Shown piece after piece: positions 1 to 5,460 of a DNA stretch of 5,460 nucleotides. The notes under the pieces were generated by a model, which ran no database searches, was not told where the DNA came from, and saw only the letters and a list, made by a program, of their open reading frames with translations. How positions within the stretch are numbered: position 1 is the first letter of the stretch; every line of letters begins with the position of its first letter. This DNA is from DASUGM01 sp036274055 (GTDB taxonomy: Bacteria; Acidobacteriota; Vicinamibacteria; Vicinamibacterales; SCN-69-37), in NCBI GenBank assembly GCA_036274055.1, contig DASUGM010000277.1:1-5460 (forward strand), read 5' to 3'. The translations under genes were made by a program, and so were the position numbers.

Positions 1-366
1 TGCGCCGTCCTGGTCGACGGCGAGCCAGTCCTGTCGTGCCTGCTGGTCGCGCCGGAGTGCGACGGCCGGCAGGTGACCACCGTGGAGGGCCTGGCCGAAG
101 GCGGCCGCCTGCACCCGCTGCAGGAAGCCTTCGCGGACCACGGCGCCGCGCAGTGCGGCTACTGCACGCCGGGCATCCTGATCACCGCCAAGGCGCTCCT
201 CGATCGCGAACCGTGCCCGTCGCGGGATCGCATCCGTGAAGCGCTCTCCGGCAATTTGTGCCGTTGCACCGGCTACGGCCAGATCATCGACGCGGTCGAA
301 AGCGTGGCCGTGGCTGCGGGCAAGGGCGCCGGCGCCGGCGATCGTCTCAACAAGGAGTCGCGATGA
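1..366 (+). CDS. hcrC: [2Fe-2S] subunit of HCR-type molybdenum hydroxylase (5' partial)
   Basis: This is the small iron-sulfur subunit of a xanthine dehydrogenase-family enzyme. It carries two [2Fe-2S] clusters that pass electrons between the FAD subunit and the Mo site in the cytoplasm. The reading frame is open from base 1, and 121 residues are visible. The window begins at the third cysteine of the N-terminal plant-ferredoxin-type cluster (CAVLVDG, visible residue 1). The fourth cysteine is C13, with the same 12-residue spacing as in known HcrC. The C-terminal helical domain has the second cluster motif, CGYC (C52, C55) and CRC (C87, C89), within QCGYCTPG and GNLCRCTGY. About 45-50 N-terminal residues, including the first two cluster cysteines, lie outside the window. 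Its TGA stop overlaps the large-subunit start (ATGA), which indicates translational coupling. The family is certain. The hcrC symbol rests on the neighbouring genes and on similarity to HcrC; CoxS/XdhC-like small subunits look very similar. Confidence 0.93.
   Translation, partial: CAVLVDGEPVLSCLLVAPECDGRQVTTVEGLAEGGRLHPLQEAFADHGAAQCGYCTPGILITAKALLDREPCPSRDRIREALSGNLCRCTGYGQIIDAVESVAVAAGKGAGAGDRLNKESR
352..357 (+). promoter_or_regulatory. Shine-Dalgarno site for the Mo-subunit gene
   Basis: AAGGAG lies five bases before the ATG at 363. It decides the start of the large subunit. The frame stays open upstream to an ATG at 258, but that would overlap the small-subunit gene by over 100 bases and add an Arg-rich stretch unlike any family N-terminus. 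The ATG at 363 instead gives MTVPTRVIGKP followed by the usual RVDGRAKVTG motif. Confidence 0.85.
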
Positions 367-2885
367 CCGTGCCGACCCGCGTCATCGGCAAGCCGCGCCA
401 CCGCGTCGACGGCCGCGCGAAAGTCACCGGACAAACCCGCTTTGCCGACGATCTGATCTTTCCGCGCATGCTGCACGGCCGGCTGCTACGCTCGCCGCAC
501 CCGCACGCGCGTATCGTCGGCATCGACACGGCGAAGGCGGCGGCCCATCCGGGCGTGCATCTCGTGCTCACCGGCGCCTCGTTTCCGATCCCGTACGGCG
601 TGCTGCCGGTGAGCCACGACGAGCACGCCCTGTGCATCGACAAAGTGCGCTTCGTCGGCGATCCGGTCGCCGCCGTGATCGCGCGCGACGAGGCGACCGC
701 CGACGCCGCACTGCGGCTCATCGACGTCGAGTACGAACCGCTGCGGACCTATGCGACGCCCGAAGAGAGCCTCGCGCATCCCGAGCCGCGGATTCACGAC
801 TACGGCGACGAGGGCAACATCCACAAGATCGTGTCGCTGCAATTCGGCGAGGTCGAGGCCGCGCTCGACGGCGCCGACCACGTCTTCGATGACGTCTTCT
901 TCTTCGAAGGCAACACGCACCTGCCGCTCGAGCAACACGCCTGCGTCGGCCTGAAGGATCCCGACGGCAAGCTCGTGCTCTACACCAGCTCGCAGACGCC
1001 GCATTACGTCCATCGCGCGCTGGCGAAGGCATTGGCGATGCCGGCGGCGCACATCCGCGTCATCGCCACGCCGAACGGCGGCGGTTTCGGCGGCAAGAGC
1101 GACCCGTTCAATCACGAGGTCGTCGCCGCGAAGGCCGCCTGGATCCTCGATCGCCCGGTGAAGTTCTGCCTCAACCGCGAGGAGGTGTTTTACTGCCACC
1201 GCGGACGGCATCCGGTGCTGATGCGTTTCCGCACCGGCGTCAACCAGGATGGGACCATCACCGGCATGGACGTGCGCACGCTGCTCGACGGCGGCTCGTA
1301 CGGATCGTACGGCGTCGCCAGCACGTTCTACACCGGCGCGCTGCAGACCGTGACCTACCGGATCCCGACGTATCACTTCCGCGGCTGCCGGACGTTCACC
1401 AACAAGCCACCATGCGGGCCGAAGCGCGGCCACGGCACGCCGCAGTCGCGGTTCGGCCAGGAGATCCAGCTCGACAAGATCGCGGAGAAACTGGCCATCG
1501 ATCCCGCCGACCTGCGGCTCAACATCGTCGCGCCGGCCAACTCGCTGACCGCAAATTTCCTGCGCGTCGGGTCGATCGGGCTCGCGCAATGCATTCGGAC
1601 CGTCGTCGAACGATCCAACTGGCGCGAGAAGCACGGCAAGCTGCCGCTCGGCCGCGGCGTCGGGCTGGCGTGCTCGTCGTATCTGTCGGGCGCGGGCCTG
1701 CCGATCAACTGGAATGACCTGCCCCACTCCGGCGTTCAGTTGAAACTCGACCGCAGCGGCGGCGTCACCGCATTTTGCGGCGCTACCGAAATCGGCCAAG
1801 GGTCGGACGACGTGCTGGTCGCGTGCGTAGCGGAAATTCTCGGCGTCGATCCGTTCGACGTCCGCGCGGTGACCGGAGACACCGATCTCACCCCGGTCGA
1901 TCTCGGGTCGTACTCGAGCCGGGTCACGCTGATGATGGGCAACGCCGCGATTCAGGCCGCCGAGCGCGCCCGCGAGATCGTCGCCCAGGCAGTCGCAGCC
2001 AGACTCGACGTGCCGCAGTCGCGTCTCGTCTTCGCAGATCGGCGCGTCTTCGACAGCGAGAACCCGAACACGGGGATGACGTTTCAGGAAGCCGTGTGCG
2101 TCGCCGAAGCGAAGTTCGGCACCATCGGCACGACCGGGTCGTACACGCCGCCGAAATCGGCGGCGAAGTTCAAGGGCGGCGGCGTCGGGCCGTCGCCGAC
2201 CTACTCCTACACCGCCGCCGTCGTCGAAGTGGAGGTCGATCCCGAGACCGGCTGGGTCGTGGTGCCGAAGGTGTGGATCGCGCACGACATCGGCAAGGCG
2301 ATCAATCCGACACTCGCACGCGGCCAGGTCGAGGGCTCGGTCTACATGGGCATCGGCGAAGCGCTGATGGAGGAGCAGGTGTTCCGCCGCCTGCCGGCGC
2401 GGCTTTCCGGCGCGCTGGTGCACAAGTTCCCGTCGCTGCTCGAATACAAGAGTCCGACCAGCCTCGACATGCCGGAGATCGTCACCGATCTGATCGAAGA
2501 TCCGGATCCGGCCGGTCCGTTCGGCGCCAAGGAGGTCGGACAAGGTCCGCTGCTGCCGATGATGCCGGCGATCGCCAACGCAGTGTTCGACGCGGTCGGT
2601 GTCCGCATCGACGAGGTGCCGATCACGCCGGAAAAGATCCTGAAGGCACTGGCGGCGAAGGCGGCCGGCAAACCTGCGCGCTATGGACCGGCCGGATTTC
2701 CCGACATTGCCTGGCCGGAACCGTTGCGGGTGACGCCGCCATGGGAAGGCGGCGACGGGCGCGCGTCGAACGATCCCTCGCGCAAGTCGACGCACCATGT
2801 GGACGCCGGCGTTGAAGCCAAGGCGGCGTTTCGCGCGGCCGGCCTTCGCGGCTCCGTCGCTTCGGCCGATAAGGAGGTGCGCTGA
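363..2885 (+). CDS. hcrA: Molybdopterin-binding catalytic subunit, 4-hydroxybenzoyl-CoA reductase alpha-like
   Basis: This 840-residue catalytic subunit of a xanthine dehydrogenase-family enzyme binds the Mo-molybdopterin cytosine dinucleotide cofactor. The N-terminal a/b-hammerhead domain (about residues 15-130) opens with RVDGRAKVTG and includes RSPHPHARI and VRFVGDPVAAVIA. The Mo-binding domains contain GGGFGGK (239-245), PPCGPKRGHGT (349-359), TEIGQGS (475-481), GSYSSRVT (515-522) and PFGAKE (719-724). E724 is at the place of the family's catalytic glutamate. From memory, GVLPV (79-83), FYTGAL, TNKPPCGxxRGHGT and GSYSSRVT match Thauera HcrA more closely than XdhB or CoxL. In 4-HBCR this subunit removes the ring hydroxyl of 4-hydroxybenzoyl-CoA. 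A tail of about 70 residues (770-840) goes beyond the usual HcrA end. The gene overlaps hcrC by ATGA and the FAD subunit gene by one base. Family assignment is near certain. Exact substrate is inferred, and a related aromatic or N-heterocycle hydroxylase is the main alternative. Confidence 0.9.
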   Translation: MTVPTRVIGKPRHRVDGRAKVTGQTRFADDLIFPRMLHGRLLRSPHPHARIVGIDTAKAAAHPGVHLVLTGASFPIPYGVLPVSHDEHALCIDKVRFVGDPVAAVIARDEATADAALRLIDVEYEPLRTYATPEESLAHPEPRIHDYGDEGNIHKIVSLQFGEVEAALDGADHVFDDVFFFEGNTHLPLEQHACVGLKDPDGKLVLYTSSQTPHYVHRALAKALAMPAAHIRVIATPNGGGFGGKSDPFNHEVVAAKAAWILDRPVKFCLNREEVFYCHRGRHPVLMRFRTGVNQDGTITGMDVRTLLDGGSYGSYGVASTFYTGALQTVTYRIPTYHFRGCRTFTNKPPCGPKRGHGTPQSRFGQEIQLDKIAEKLAIDPADLRLNIVAPANSLTANFLRVGSIGLAQCIRTVVERSNWREKHGKLPLGRGVGLACSSYLSGAGLPINWNDLPHSGVQLKLDRSGGVTAFCGATEIGQGSDDVLVACVAEILGVDPFDVRAVTGDTDLTPVDLGSYSSRVTLMMGNAAIQAAERAREIVAQAVAARLDVPQSRLVFADRRVFDSENPNTGMTFQEAVCVAEAKFGTIGTTGSYTPPKSAAKFKGGGVGPSPTYSYTAAVVEVEVDPETGWVVVPKVWIAHDIGKAINPTLARGQVEGSVYMGIGEALMEEQVFRRLPARLSGALVHKFPSLLEYKSPTSLDMPEIVTDLIEDPDPAGPFGAKEVGQGPLLPMMPAIANAVFDAVGVRIDEVPITPEKILKALAAKAAGKPARYGPAGFPDIAWPEPLRVTPPWEGGDGRASNDPSRKSTHHVDAGVEAKAAFRAAGLRGSVASADKEVR
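2871..2879 (+). promoter_or_regulatory. Near-perfect Shine-Dalgarno site for the FAD-subunit gene
   Basis: AAGGAGGTG is an almost full complement of the 16S rRNA 3' end. It lies inside the last codons of the Mo-subunit gene. Two consecutive ATGs follow, at 2885 and 2888, with spacings of seven and ten bases from AAGGAGG, so either could be used. I chose 2885 because it forms the TGATG stop-start overlap. The two starts differ by one methionine. Confidence 0.8.
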
Positions 2886-3904
2886 TGATGCGCATGCCCG
2901 CGTTCACGCTGAAGACGCCGCGCGCGATCGCGGAAGCGGCGCAGTGGCTTGCCGAGGCGCCGGCCGAGACGATGCTGCTCGCCGGCGGCACCGACCTGGT
3001 GCCGAACATGAAGCGCAAGCAGCAGACGCCGAAGACGGTGATCGCGCTGCGATCGCTGACGGCGCTGCGCGAGATCCGTAACGGCACCGGCTTGACGATC
3101 GGCGCCGGCGCGACGCTGACGCAGATCGTCAACGACGCCAGAATCCGCGCCAGTGTGCCCGGCCTCTGGCAGGCGGCGGCGCAGATCGCCACGCCGCACC
3201 TGCGCAACATGGGCACGATTGGCGGCAACCTCTGCCTCGACACGCGCTGCACTTACTACGATCAGAACTTCGAGTGGCGGCAGGCGATCGACTTCTGCAT
3301 GAAGAAGGATGGCAGGACGTGCTGGGTCGCGACCTCGAGCCCGCGCTGTCTCGCCGTCTCCTCGACCGACACCGCGCCGATGCTGCAGGCGCTCGGCGCG
3401 CGCGTGCATCTGATCTCGGCCAGCGGCGAGCGCGACGTCGCCGTCGCCGATCTCTACGCCAACGACGGCATGCACTACCTGACGCGGCGGTCGGACGAGA
3501 TTCTGACCAACGTCGCGATTCCGGCGCTCGACGGCTGGCGCAGCACCTACTGGAAACTGCGCCGCCGCGGCTCGTTCGACTTCCCGGTCGCCTCGGCCGC
3601 CGTCGCCGCGCGGCTCGACGGCGATGCCGTGGCCGAAATCCGGATCGTGCTCGGCGCCGTGGCGTCGCGGCCGATGGCGTCACCGAAAGCCGCCGCGCTG
3701 CTCGCCGGACAGCGCCTGACCGACGACGCGATCGCGGCCGCCGCCGATGCCGCGTACGACGTCGCCAAACCGATGGACAACACCGACTACGAGCTGGTCT
3801 GGCGCAAGAAGATGATCAGGGCGCTGGTGACCTACGCGCTGAAGGAGGTCCGCGGCGATGACATGCGCGAACAGCGGGTGAGGATCGCCAAACAGATCCT
3901 CTGA
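2885..3904 (+). CDS. hcrB: FAD-binding subunit with [4Fe-4S] insert, 4-hydroxybenzoyl-CoA reductase beta-like
   Basis: This 339-residue protein is the flavin subunit of the molybdenum hydroxylase encoded just upstream. The vanillyl-alcohol-oxidase-type FAD domain shows LLAGGTDLVP (31-40) and TIGGNL (111-116), the two FAD-contact loops. A CO-dehydrogenase-flavoprotein-like C-terminal domain covers roughly residues 215-320. After TIGGNL comes NLCLDTRCTYYDQ and a cysteine-rich insert with C122, C138, C146 and C155. The spacing (16, 8, 9) is that of the [4Fe-4S] cluster loop of Thauera HcrB; C117 is an extra cysteine. Ordinary XdhA and CoxM subunits lack this loop. In 4-HBCR the cluster takes electrons from low-potential ferredoxin and hands them to FAD, driving reductive dehydroxylation. 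The one-base overlap with hcrA and strong ribosome binding site suggest coupled translation. Family and cluster loop are clear. The substrate is inferred, since relatives of unknown specificity could also carry the loop. Confidence 0.9.
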   Translation: MMRMPAFTLKTPRAIAEAAQWLAEAPAETMLLAGGTDLVPNMKRKQQTPKTVIALRSLTALREIRNGTGLTIGAGATLTQIVNDARIRASVPGLWQAAAQIATPHLRNMGTIGGNLCLDTRCTYYDQNFEWRQAIDFCMKKDGRTCWVATSSPRCLAVSSTDTAPMLQALGARVHLISASGERDVAVADLYANDGMHYLTRRSDEILTNVAIPALDGWRSTYWKLRRRGSFDFPVASAAVAARLDGDAVAEIRIVLGAVASRPMASPKAAALLAGQRLTDDAIAAAADAAYDVAKPMDNTDYELVWRKKMIRALVTYALKEVRGDDMREQRVRIAKQIL

Positions 3905-3954
3905 CGGTGTCTGTGCGATTTGTTCGGGGTGCTATGCCATGGTAATGATCGCCA

Positions 3955-4362
3955 ATGCGCTTCTTGTTCAAGGAAGAGCCGACCAATTACTCCTACGACG
4001 CGTTCGCGAAGGACGGCAAGGCGACCTGGACCGGCGTCAAGAATCCGGTGGCGCAGCGTAATCTGCGCAGCGTCAAAAAGGGCGACCTCGTCTTCTACTA
4101 CCACACCGGCGACGAGAAGCAGATCGTCGGCATCGCGAAAGCGGCCGGCGACGCCTATCCCGAACGGCCCAACAGCGTGCCGCACGTCGTCGATCTGGTG
4201 CCGGTGAAAAAACTCAAGCGGCCGGTGACGCTGAAGGAAATCAAGGCGGACCCGCGCTTCGCGAAGTTCCAGCTGACCTACATGCCGAGGCTGTCGGTGA
4301 TGCCGGTCGAGGCGGAGTGGTGGGAAGCGATCATCGAGATGAGTGAAAAGCCCTTGCCTTGA
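3955..4362 (+). CDS. EVE-domain (PUA-like) protein
   Basis: This 135-residue protein is a single EVE domain. The family belongs to the PUA-like fold, and members have been linked to recognition of modified bases in DNA or RNA. The N-terminus FLFKEEPTNYSYDAF corresponds to the family's WLFKSEPxxYS opening. Other signatures are WTGVKN (25-30), VKKGDLVFYYHTGDEKQIVGI (40-60) and RLSVMPV near residues 112-118. The length is near that of a minimal family member, so no fused nuclease or helicase is present. An in-frame TGA at 3946-3948 makes the ATG at 3955 the earliest possible start; no good Shine-Dalgarno site precedes it. It lies 50 bases after hcrB on the same strand with no visible terminator between, so read-through is possible, but a role in the reductase pathway is not suggested. 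Its last residues, SEKPLP and the stop codon, lie inside an inverted repeat and seem to be repeat-derived. Domain call is firm; ligand unknown. Confidence 0.88.
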   Translation: MRFLFKEEPTNYSYDAFAKDGKATWTGVKNPVAQRNLRSVKKGDLVFYYHTGDEKQIVGIAKAAGDAYPERPNSVPHVVDLVPVKKLKRPVTLKEIKADPRFAKFQLTYMPRLSVMPVEAEWWEAIIEMSEKPLP

Positions 4363-4499
4363 TCCACAGGGAGAAGCACGAGAAGAACAAGAGGAAGATC
4401 GCGAGAGGTCTTCTTGAAGAACAGAACCTCATGCTCTTCCTCTTGTCTTTTCTCATTCTTCTCCCTGTGAATCCGCTCTTGGCAAGTGCTTTTCACTCA
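4340..4499. repeat. Long imperfect inverted repeat between convergent genes (REP/MITE-like or terminator)
   Basis: The left arm (4340-4398) and right arm (4435-4499) are imperfect reverse complements. Exact pairing blocks are 4340-4351 with 4488-4499 (TGAGTGAAAAGC), 4353-4358 with 4481-4486 (CTTGCC), 4365-4376 with 4458-4469 (CACAGGGAGAAG), 4380-4384 with 4450-4454 (GAGAA) and 4387-4398 with 4435-4446 (ACAAGAGGAAGA). The right arm has about five extra bases between the second and third blocks and one extra between the fourth and fifth. The core pairs more weakly (GAGGT 4405-4409 with ACCTC 4426-4430; TTCTT 4411-4415 with AAGAA 4417-4421). The left arm is strongly purine-rich, unlike the GC-balanced genes around it. 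The arms overlap the last codons of the EVE gene and of glgB. It could be a dispersed palindromic element, a foldback duplication or a bidirectional terminator; no T-run typical of intrinsic terminators directly follows the hairpin on either strand. The pairing is certain, the role inferred. Confidence 0.85.
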
Positions 4500-5460
4500 G
4501 TTCGCATCTCAGGATGAGCGCCCCTAACGGCGGCAGGCTCAGCCGGATCGAGTGCTTATGCCCGTGTGACGCGATCTCCTCGCTCGGCATGCCCCCCTCA
4601 TTCCCGACATTGCTTCCCCCGTAAGCCCCGGCGTCGGTGTTGAGCAGCTCGCGGTAGAAACCCGGCTCCGGCACGCCGATGCGGTAGTCACGGCGGATGA
4701 TCGGCGTCCAGTTGAGGGCGCCGATGATCCAGTCGCTCGCGGCGCGACCGCGACGGATCAATGAAATCACGCTCGCCTCATGGTCGTTGCAGTCGATCCA
4801 CTCGAAACCCGACGACTCGAAGTCGACTTCGTGCAGCGCGGGCTCGCGCGCGTAGAGCGCGTTGAGATCGCGCATGAAGCGCTGCAGGCCGGCATGTACC
4901 GGCTGACGCAGCAGATCCCACTCGAGCGAGGCGTCGTGATTCCATTCCTTCCAGACGCCGAACTCGCTGCCCATGAACAGCAGCTTCTTCCCGGGATGCA
5001 GGTACATGTAGGCGTAGAGCGCGCGCAGCGTCGCCGCCTTCTGCCAGACGTCGCCCGGCGCCTTCTGCAGCATCGAGCCCTTGCCGTGGACGACTTCGTC
5101 GTGTGAAAACGGCAGCACGAAGTTCTCGTTCCAGGCGTAGAGCATCGAGAACGTCAGGTGCTGATGCTCCCAGCGGCGGAACACCGGATCCTTGCCGATG
5201 TAGGTCAGGATGTCGTGCATCCAGCCCATGTTCCACTTGAACGTGAAGCCGAGGCCGCCGACCCAGGTCGGCCGGCTGACCGCCGGAAATGCCGTCGATT
5301 CCTCGGCAATGATCGCCGTCCCCGGATGTTCGGCGTGCGTCAGCGTGTTGAGCTCGCGGAGAAAATCGATCGCCTCGAGATTCTCGCGGCCGCCGTGCCG
5401 GTTGGGCACCCACTCGCCGGCGTCCCGCGAGTAGTCGAGATAGATCATCGACGCGACGGC
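4453..5460 (-). CDS. glgB: 1,4-alpha-glucan branching enzyme, C-terminal half (5' partial)
   Basis: GlgB cuts alpha-1,4-glucan chains and rejoins them as alpha-1,6 branches in glycogen synthesis. The frame is open to the window edge, giving the C-terminal 335 residues. The first visible residues, AVASMIYLDYSR, follow the nucleophile aspartate of the DAVASM motif, which lies just outside. Counting from there, E53 in AEEST aligns with E. coli E458 (acid/base) and D121 in SHDEVVHGK aligns with D526, so the visible catalytic residues of this GH13 domain are present. Further family blocks are GGLGFTFKWNMGWMHD, PGKKLLFMGSEF (156-167) and NHDASLEWDLL (174-184). An all-beta C-terminal domain runs from about 225 to LPPLGALILRCE (309-320). 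The last 14 residues (SEKHLP...GEE) go beyond the usual GlgB end and are encoded by the right arm of the inverted repeat. The gene converges with the EVE gene; no other glycogen gene is visible. Identification is firm. Confidence 0.96.
   Translation of the reverse strand, partial: AVASMIYLDYSRDAGEWVPNRHGGRENLEAIDFLRELNTLTHAEHPGTAIIAEESTAFPAVSRPTWVGGLGFTFKWNMGWMHDILTYIGKDPVFRRWEHQHLTFSMLYAWNENFVLPFSHDEVVHGKGSMLQKAPGDVWQKAATLRALYAYMYLHPGKKLLFMGSEFGVWKEWNHDASLEWDLLRQPVHAGLQRFMRDLNALYAREPALHEVDFESSGFEWIDCNDHEASVISLIRRGRAASDWIIGALNWTPIIRRDYRIGVPEPGFYRELLNTDAGAYGGSNVGNEGGMPSEEIASHGHKHSIRLSLPPLGALILRCELSEKHLPRADSQGEE

Noticed and set aside
258..362. An upstream ATG that would extend the Mo subunit by 35 residues
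   Set aside because: It overlaps the small-subunit gene, encodes an Arg/Gly-rich stretch not seen in the family, and lacks a ribosome binding site. The ATG at 363 has one and forms an ATGA coupling overlap.
486..2798. A 770-codon open frame on the minus strand, opposite the Mo-subunit gene
   Set aside because: Its predicted protein is Arg/His/Asp-rich with no recognisable domain and lies wholly opposite a well-identified gene. Long stop-free antisense frames are common in GC-rich coding DNA.
1775..2815. A 346-codon Arg-rich frame on the plus strand within the Mo-subunit gene
   Set aside because: It is an out-of-frame reading of the real gene with extreme arginine content and no domain signature.
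3920..3946. Possible promoter for the EVE gene (TTGTTC at 3920-3925 and GGTAAT at 3941-3946)
   Set aside because: The spacing is only 15 bases, the -10 match is 4 of 6, and the start codon would lie within about ten bases of the -10 box. Such matches arise by chance, and read-through from the upstream operon explains expression equally well.
4278..4496. A 72-codon minus-strand frame across the inverted repeat
   Set aside because: It overlaps the EVE gene and the end of glgB, and its Glu/Lys/Leu-rich content only reflects the purine-rich repeat arms. No ribosome binding site or domain supports it.
4340..4499. The repeat as a CRISPR unit, attachment site or insertion-sequence terminal repeat pair
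   Set aside because: There is one palindromic pair, no direct repeat series, no transposase or integrase gene in the window, and I could not find flanking target-site duplications.

Overview
This is a GC-rich, densely coding bacterial window with a three-gene molybdenum hydroxylase operon, a small EVE-domain gene, and the 3' half of a glycogen branching enzyme gene on the opposite strand. The high GC content, ATGA/TGATG stop-start overlaps, strong Shine-Dalgarno sites and gene set would fit a soil or sediment bacterium such as an Acidobacteriota member. No phylogenetic marker is present, so that placement is a guess.

Bases 1-3904 (+ strand) hold three overlapping genes in the order [2Fe-2S] subunit, Mo-cofactor subunit, FAD subunit. 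The small subunit is cut at its 5' end by the window edge. The order matches hcrC-hcrA-hcrB of 4-hydroxybenzoyl-CoA reductase (4-HBCR). The FAD subunit carries four cysteines with the spacing of the extra [4Fe-4S] cluster that sets 4-HBCR apart from ordinary xanthine dehydrogenases. The large subunit resembles HcrA throughout, including GVLPV, PPCGxxRGHGT, GSYSSRVT and PFGAKE. I therefore call an HCR-type reductase. The natural substrate is not proven, because no CoA ligase, ferredoxin or other aromatic-degradation gene is in view. Electrons would pass through [4Fe-4S], FAD and the two [2Fe-2S] clusters to the Mo site.

Bases 3955-4362 (+ strand) encode a stand-alone EVE-domain (PUA-like) protein. 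It starts 50 bases after the FAD subunit gene and has no obvious functional link to it.

Bases 4453-5460 (- strand) encode the C-terminal 335 residues of GlgB, convergent with the EVE gene. The window edge falls one codon after the expected catalytic aspartate.

The most unusual structure is an imperfect inverted repeat of about 160 bases (4340-4499) at the convergent junction. Its arms run into the coding ends of both genes and are translated in the same phase, so two unrelated proteins end in related peptides (SEKPLP and SEKHLP...). It could be a REP/MITE-like element or foldback duplication that also serves as a two-way terminator. No tRNA, rRNA, CRISPR array, insertion sequence or wholly new gene system was seen.
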